Virus record (IMG/VR): IMGVR_UViG_3300028024_000077
Coordinates: 1-64,000 of that record
Strand: one strand, 5' to 3'
Length of the DNA: 64,000 bases
Source of the DNA: a virus
The first letter of the stretch is position 1, and each line of letters opens with the position of its first letter. A program made the translations under genes and the position numbers. Positions 62,796 to 64,000 of this stretch are shown in pieces. The notes beneath the pieces were generated by a model that did not search any database, was not told the origin of the DNA, and saw only the letters and a list, made by a program, of their open reading frames with translations.

Positions 62796-64000
62796 TAAGC
62801 CTCGGCCGCGCGCCGCCGCGCTCACCCTTCACCGGGGCCAGGCCGAAGTCTTCCGATCTCAAGCTCGTATCAAAGTCGTCGTCGCCGGCCGCCGCTGGGG
62901 CAAGACCCAGCTCGCCAAGATCGCGATTATAAGGGCAGCTCGCATCCCGAAGCGCCTTATCTGGTATGTCGCGCCAACCTATGGCATGGCCAAGGGCATC
63001 ATGTGGCATGAGCTGCTGGAGAGCATTCCCCGGAAGTGGCTGGCCGGCAAGCCGAACGAGACCGCGCTCTGCATCAAGCTGCGGAACGGGACGCGCATCG
63101 AGCTGAAAGGCGCCGACAAGCCGGACACTTTGCGCGGCGTGGGTCTGCATTATCTGGTTCTCGACGAATTCCAGGACATCAAGGAAGACACTTGGACGAA
63201 GATCCTGCGGCCGACGCTAGCCTCCACCGGCGGCCACGCGCTGATCATCGGCACGCCCAAAGCCTTCAACATGCTCCACAAGCTCTGGGCTAAGGGCCAG
63301 AAGGAATACAATCGTATGTACGGGCGCTGGCATAGCTGGCAGTTCCCGACCATTACCAGCCCCTTCATCCCGAAGAGCGAGATCGAGGAGGCCCGGCGCG
63401 ACATGGACGCCAGGTCTTTCAAGCAGGAGTTTGAGGCCAGCTTCGAGACCATGAGCGGGCGGGTCTATTATGCCTTCGACCGGAAGATCCATGTCGGCAA
63501 ATACCCGCTCAATCCCGACCTGCCGGTGATGGTGGGGCAGGATTTCAACATTGACCCGATGTCGAGCATTCTGCTGCAACGCCAGGACAACGGCGAGCTA
63601 TGGGCGGTGGGCGAGCTTGTGCTGTTCGGCTCGAATGTCGCCGAGGTGTCGGAAAAGCTGGAGCAGCGTCTGTGGCGCATCAATCAGCGCTTCGTCACCA
63701 TCTACCCCGATCCGGCAGGCGCCGGCCGCCAGCATGCCCGAGGCGAAAGCTCGCTCGATATCTTCCGGGAAAAGGGCTTCGTGGACATTCGCTATCGCCG
63801 CAAGGCGCCGGCGATCGCCGACCGCGTCAACTGCGTCAACCGGCTTCTTATGAGTGCCGACGGCTCCATCAAGCTGAAGATCGATGAGAGCTGCCGCTAC
63901 CTGGTCGATAGCTTGGAGCAGACCATCTACAAGCCGGGCACGCCCGAGATCGACAAGACGAATGGCAAGGAGCACTTCACCGACGCTCTCGGCTATCCGA
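62770..64000 (+). CDS. Terminase large subunit (partial, runs off the window)
   Basis: The first 410 codons of the DNA-packaging motor. Walker A is GRRWGKTQLA (residues 40-49), Walker B is YLVLDEFQD (about 127-135), coupling motif IIGTPKAF (about 159). The RNase H-like nuclease begins GQDFNIDPMSS, and the frame ends at DALGYP within the last nuclease motif. ATG 62770 lies inside the end of the small subunit gene. Structural genes should follow beyond the window. Confidence 0.9.
   Translation, partial: MPIATPPISKPRPRAAALTLHRGQAEVFRSQARIKVVVAGRRWGKTQLAKIAIIRAARIPKRLIWYVAPTYGMAKGIMWHELLESIPRKWLAGKPNETALCIKLRNGTRIELKGADKPDTLRGVGLHYLVLDEFQDIKEDTWTKILRPTLASTGGHALIIGTPKAFNMLHKLWAKGQKEYNRMYGRWHSWQFPTITSPFIPKSEIEEARRDMDARSFKQEFEASFETMSGRVYYAFDRKIHVGKYPLNPDLPVMVGQDFNIDPMSSILLQRQDNGELWAVGELVLFGSNVAEVSEKLEQRLWRINQRFVTIYPDPAGAGRQHARGESSLDIFREKGFVDIRYRRKAPAIADRVNCVNRLLMSADGSIKLKIDESCRYLVDSLEQTIYKPGTPEIDKTNGKEHFTDALGYP

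Noticed and set aside
1-64000. Insertion sequences, transposase or integrase genes
   Set aside because: I saw no DDE, HUH, tyrosine or serine recombinase signature on either strand; the RuvC-like and ParB-like genes are not recombinases of mobile elements.

Overview
The window looks like the left end of a large temperate phage (prophage) in an alphaproteobacterium. Positions 1-596 carry host DNA: a small SCP-2 sterol-carrier gene and a CAT-anticodon tRNA with its own promoter and terminator. tRNA genes are classic integration targets, and phage-type genes follow to the end of the window. No integrase and no second att copy are visible, so the exact junction is unproven. The last gene, the terminase large subunit, runs off the right edge. 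No head, tail or baseplate genes are seen, so the structural module must lie beyond 64000.

Layout. 1.0-2.4 kb: winged-helix protein, XRE-type repressor on the minus strand and a divergent 59-aa protein (probable lysogeny/early switch). 2.4-6.0 kb: CobT-like VWA protein and CobS-like AAA+ ATPase. 6.0-16 kb: sigma-like factor, WhiB-like cysteine protein, DnaE-type polymerase fused to a uracil-DNA-glycosylase-like domain, SSB, 5'-3' exonuclease and RecA. 16-20 kb: SbcD/SbcC pair and RuvC-like resolvase. 20-26 kb: B12-dependent ribonucleotide reductase, ThyX, dUTPase and a nucleotide-kinase-like protein. 26-40 kb: mostly unknown genes plus a DEDDh exonuclease, DUF4942-type DNA methyltransferase, SpoT-like HD hydrolase and SleB-like cell-wall hydrolase. 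40-46 kb: a run of tiny, translationally coupled unknown genes rich in zinc ribbons. 46-50 kb: gene-poor DNA with palindrome clusters and structured elements. 51-58 kb: small membrane proteins, then minus-strand operons with a mini-kinase-like protein, a P-loop kinase and a UvsW-like helicase. 58-62 kb: two ParB-like proteins, ABC ATPase, GNAT acyltransferase and a winged-helix protein. 62-64 kb: terminase small and large subunits.

The most striking signal is regulatory. A 16-bp interrupted palindrome, AAGT(A/C)A-N4-T(G/T)ACTT, occurs 17 times without mismatch and several more times with one or two mismatches. Nearly every copy sits in an intergenic gap just before a transcription unit, sometimes across the start codon. 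A second signal is the leader GGAGCTAGACA directly before six start codons. A third is a shared C-terminal tail (F/W)G(T/S)W on four otherwise unrelated proteins. Together these suggest one phage-encoded regulator acting genome-wide and dedicated translation and protein-docking signals.

The replication genes form a nearly self-sufficient replisome and recombination set (polymerase, SSB, FEN, RecA, SbcCD, RuvC, helicase) supplied by phage nucleotide metabolism (RNR, ThyX, dUTPase, kinases). Products of many small genes are not recognisable. Functions are inferred from motifs read by eye; no database search was run.
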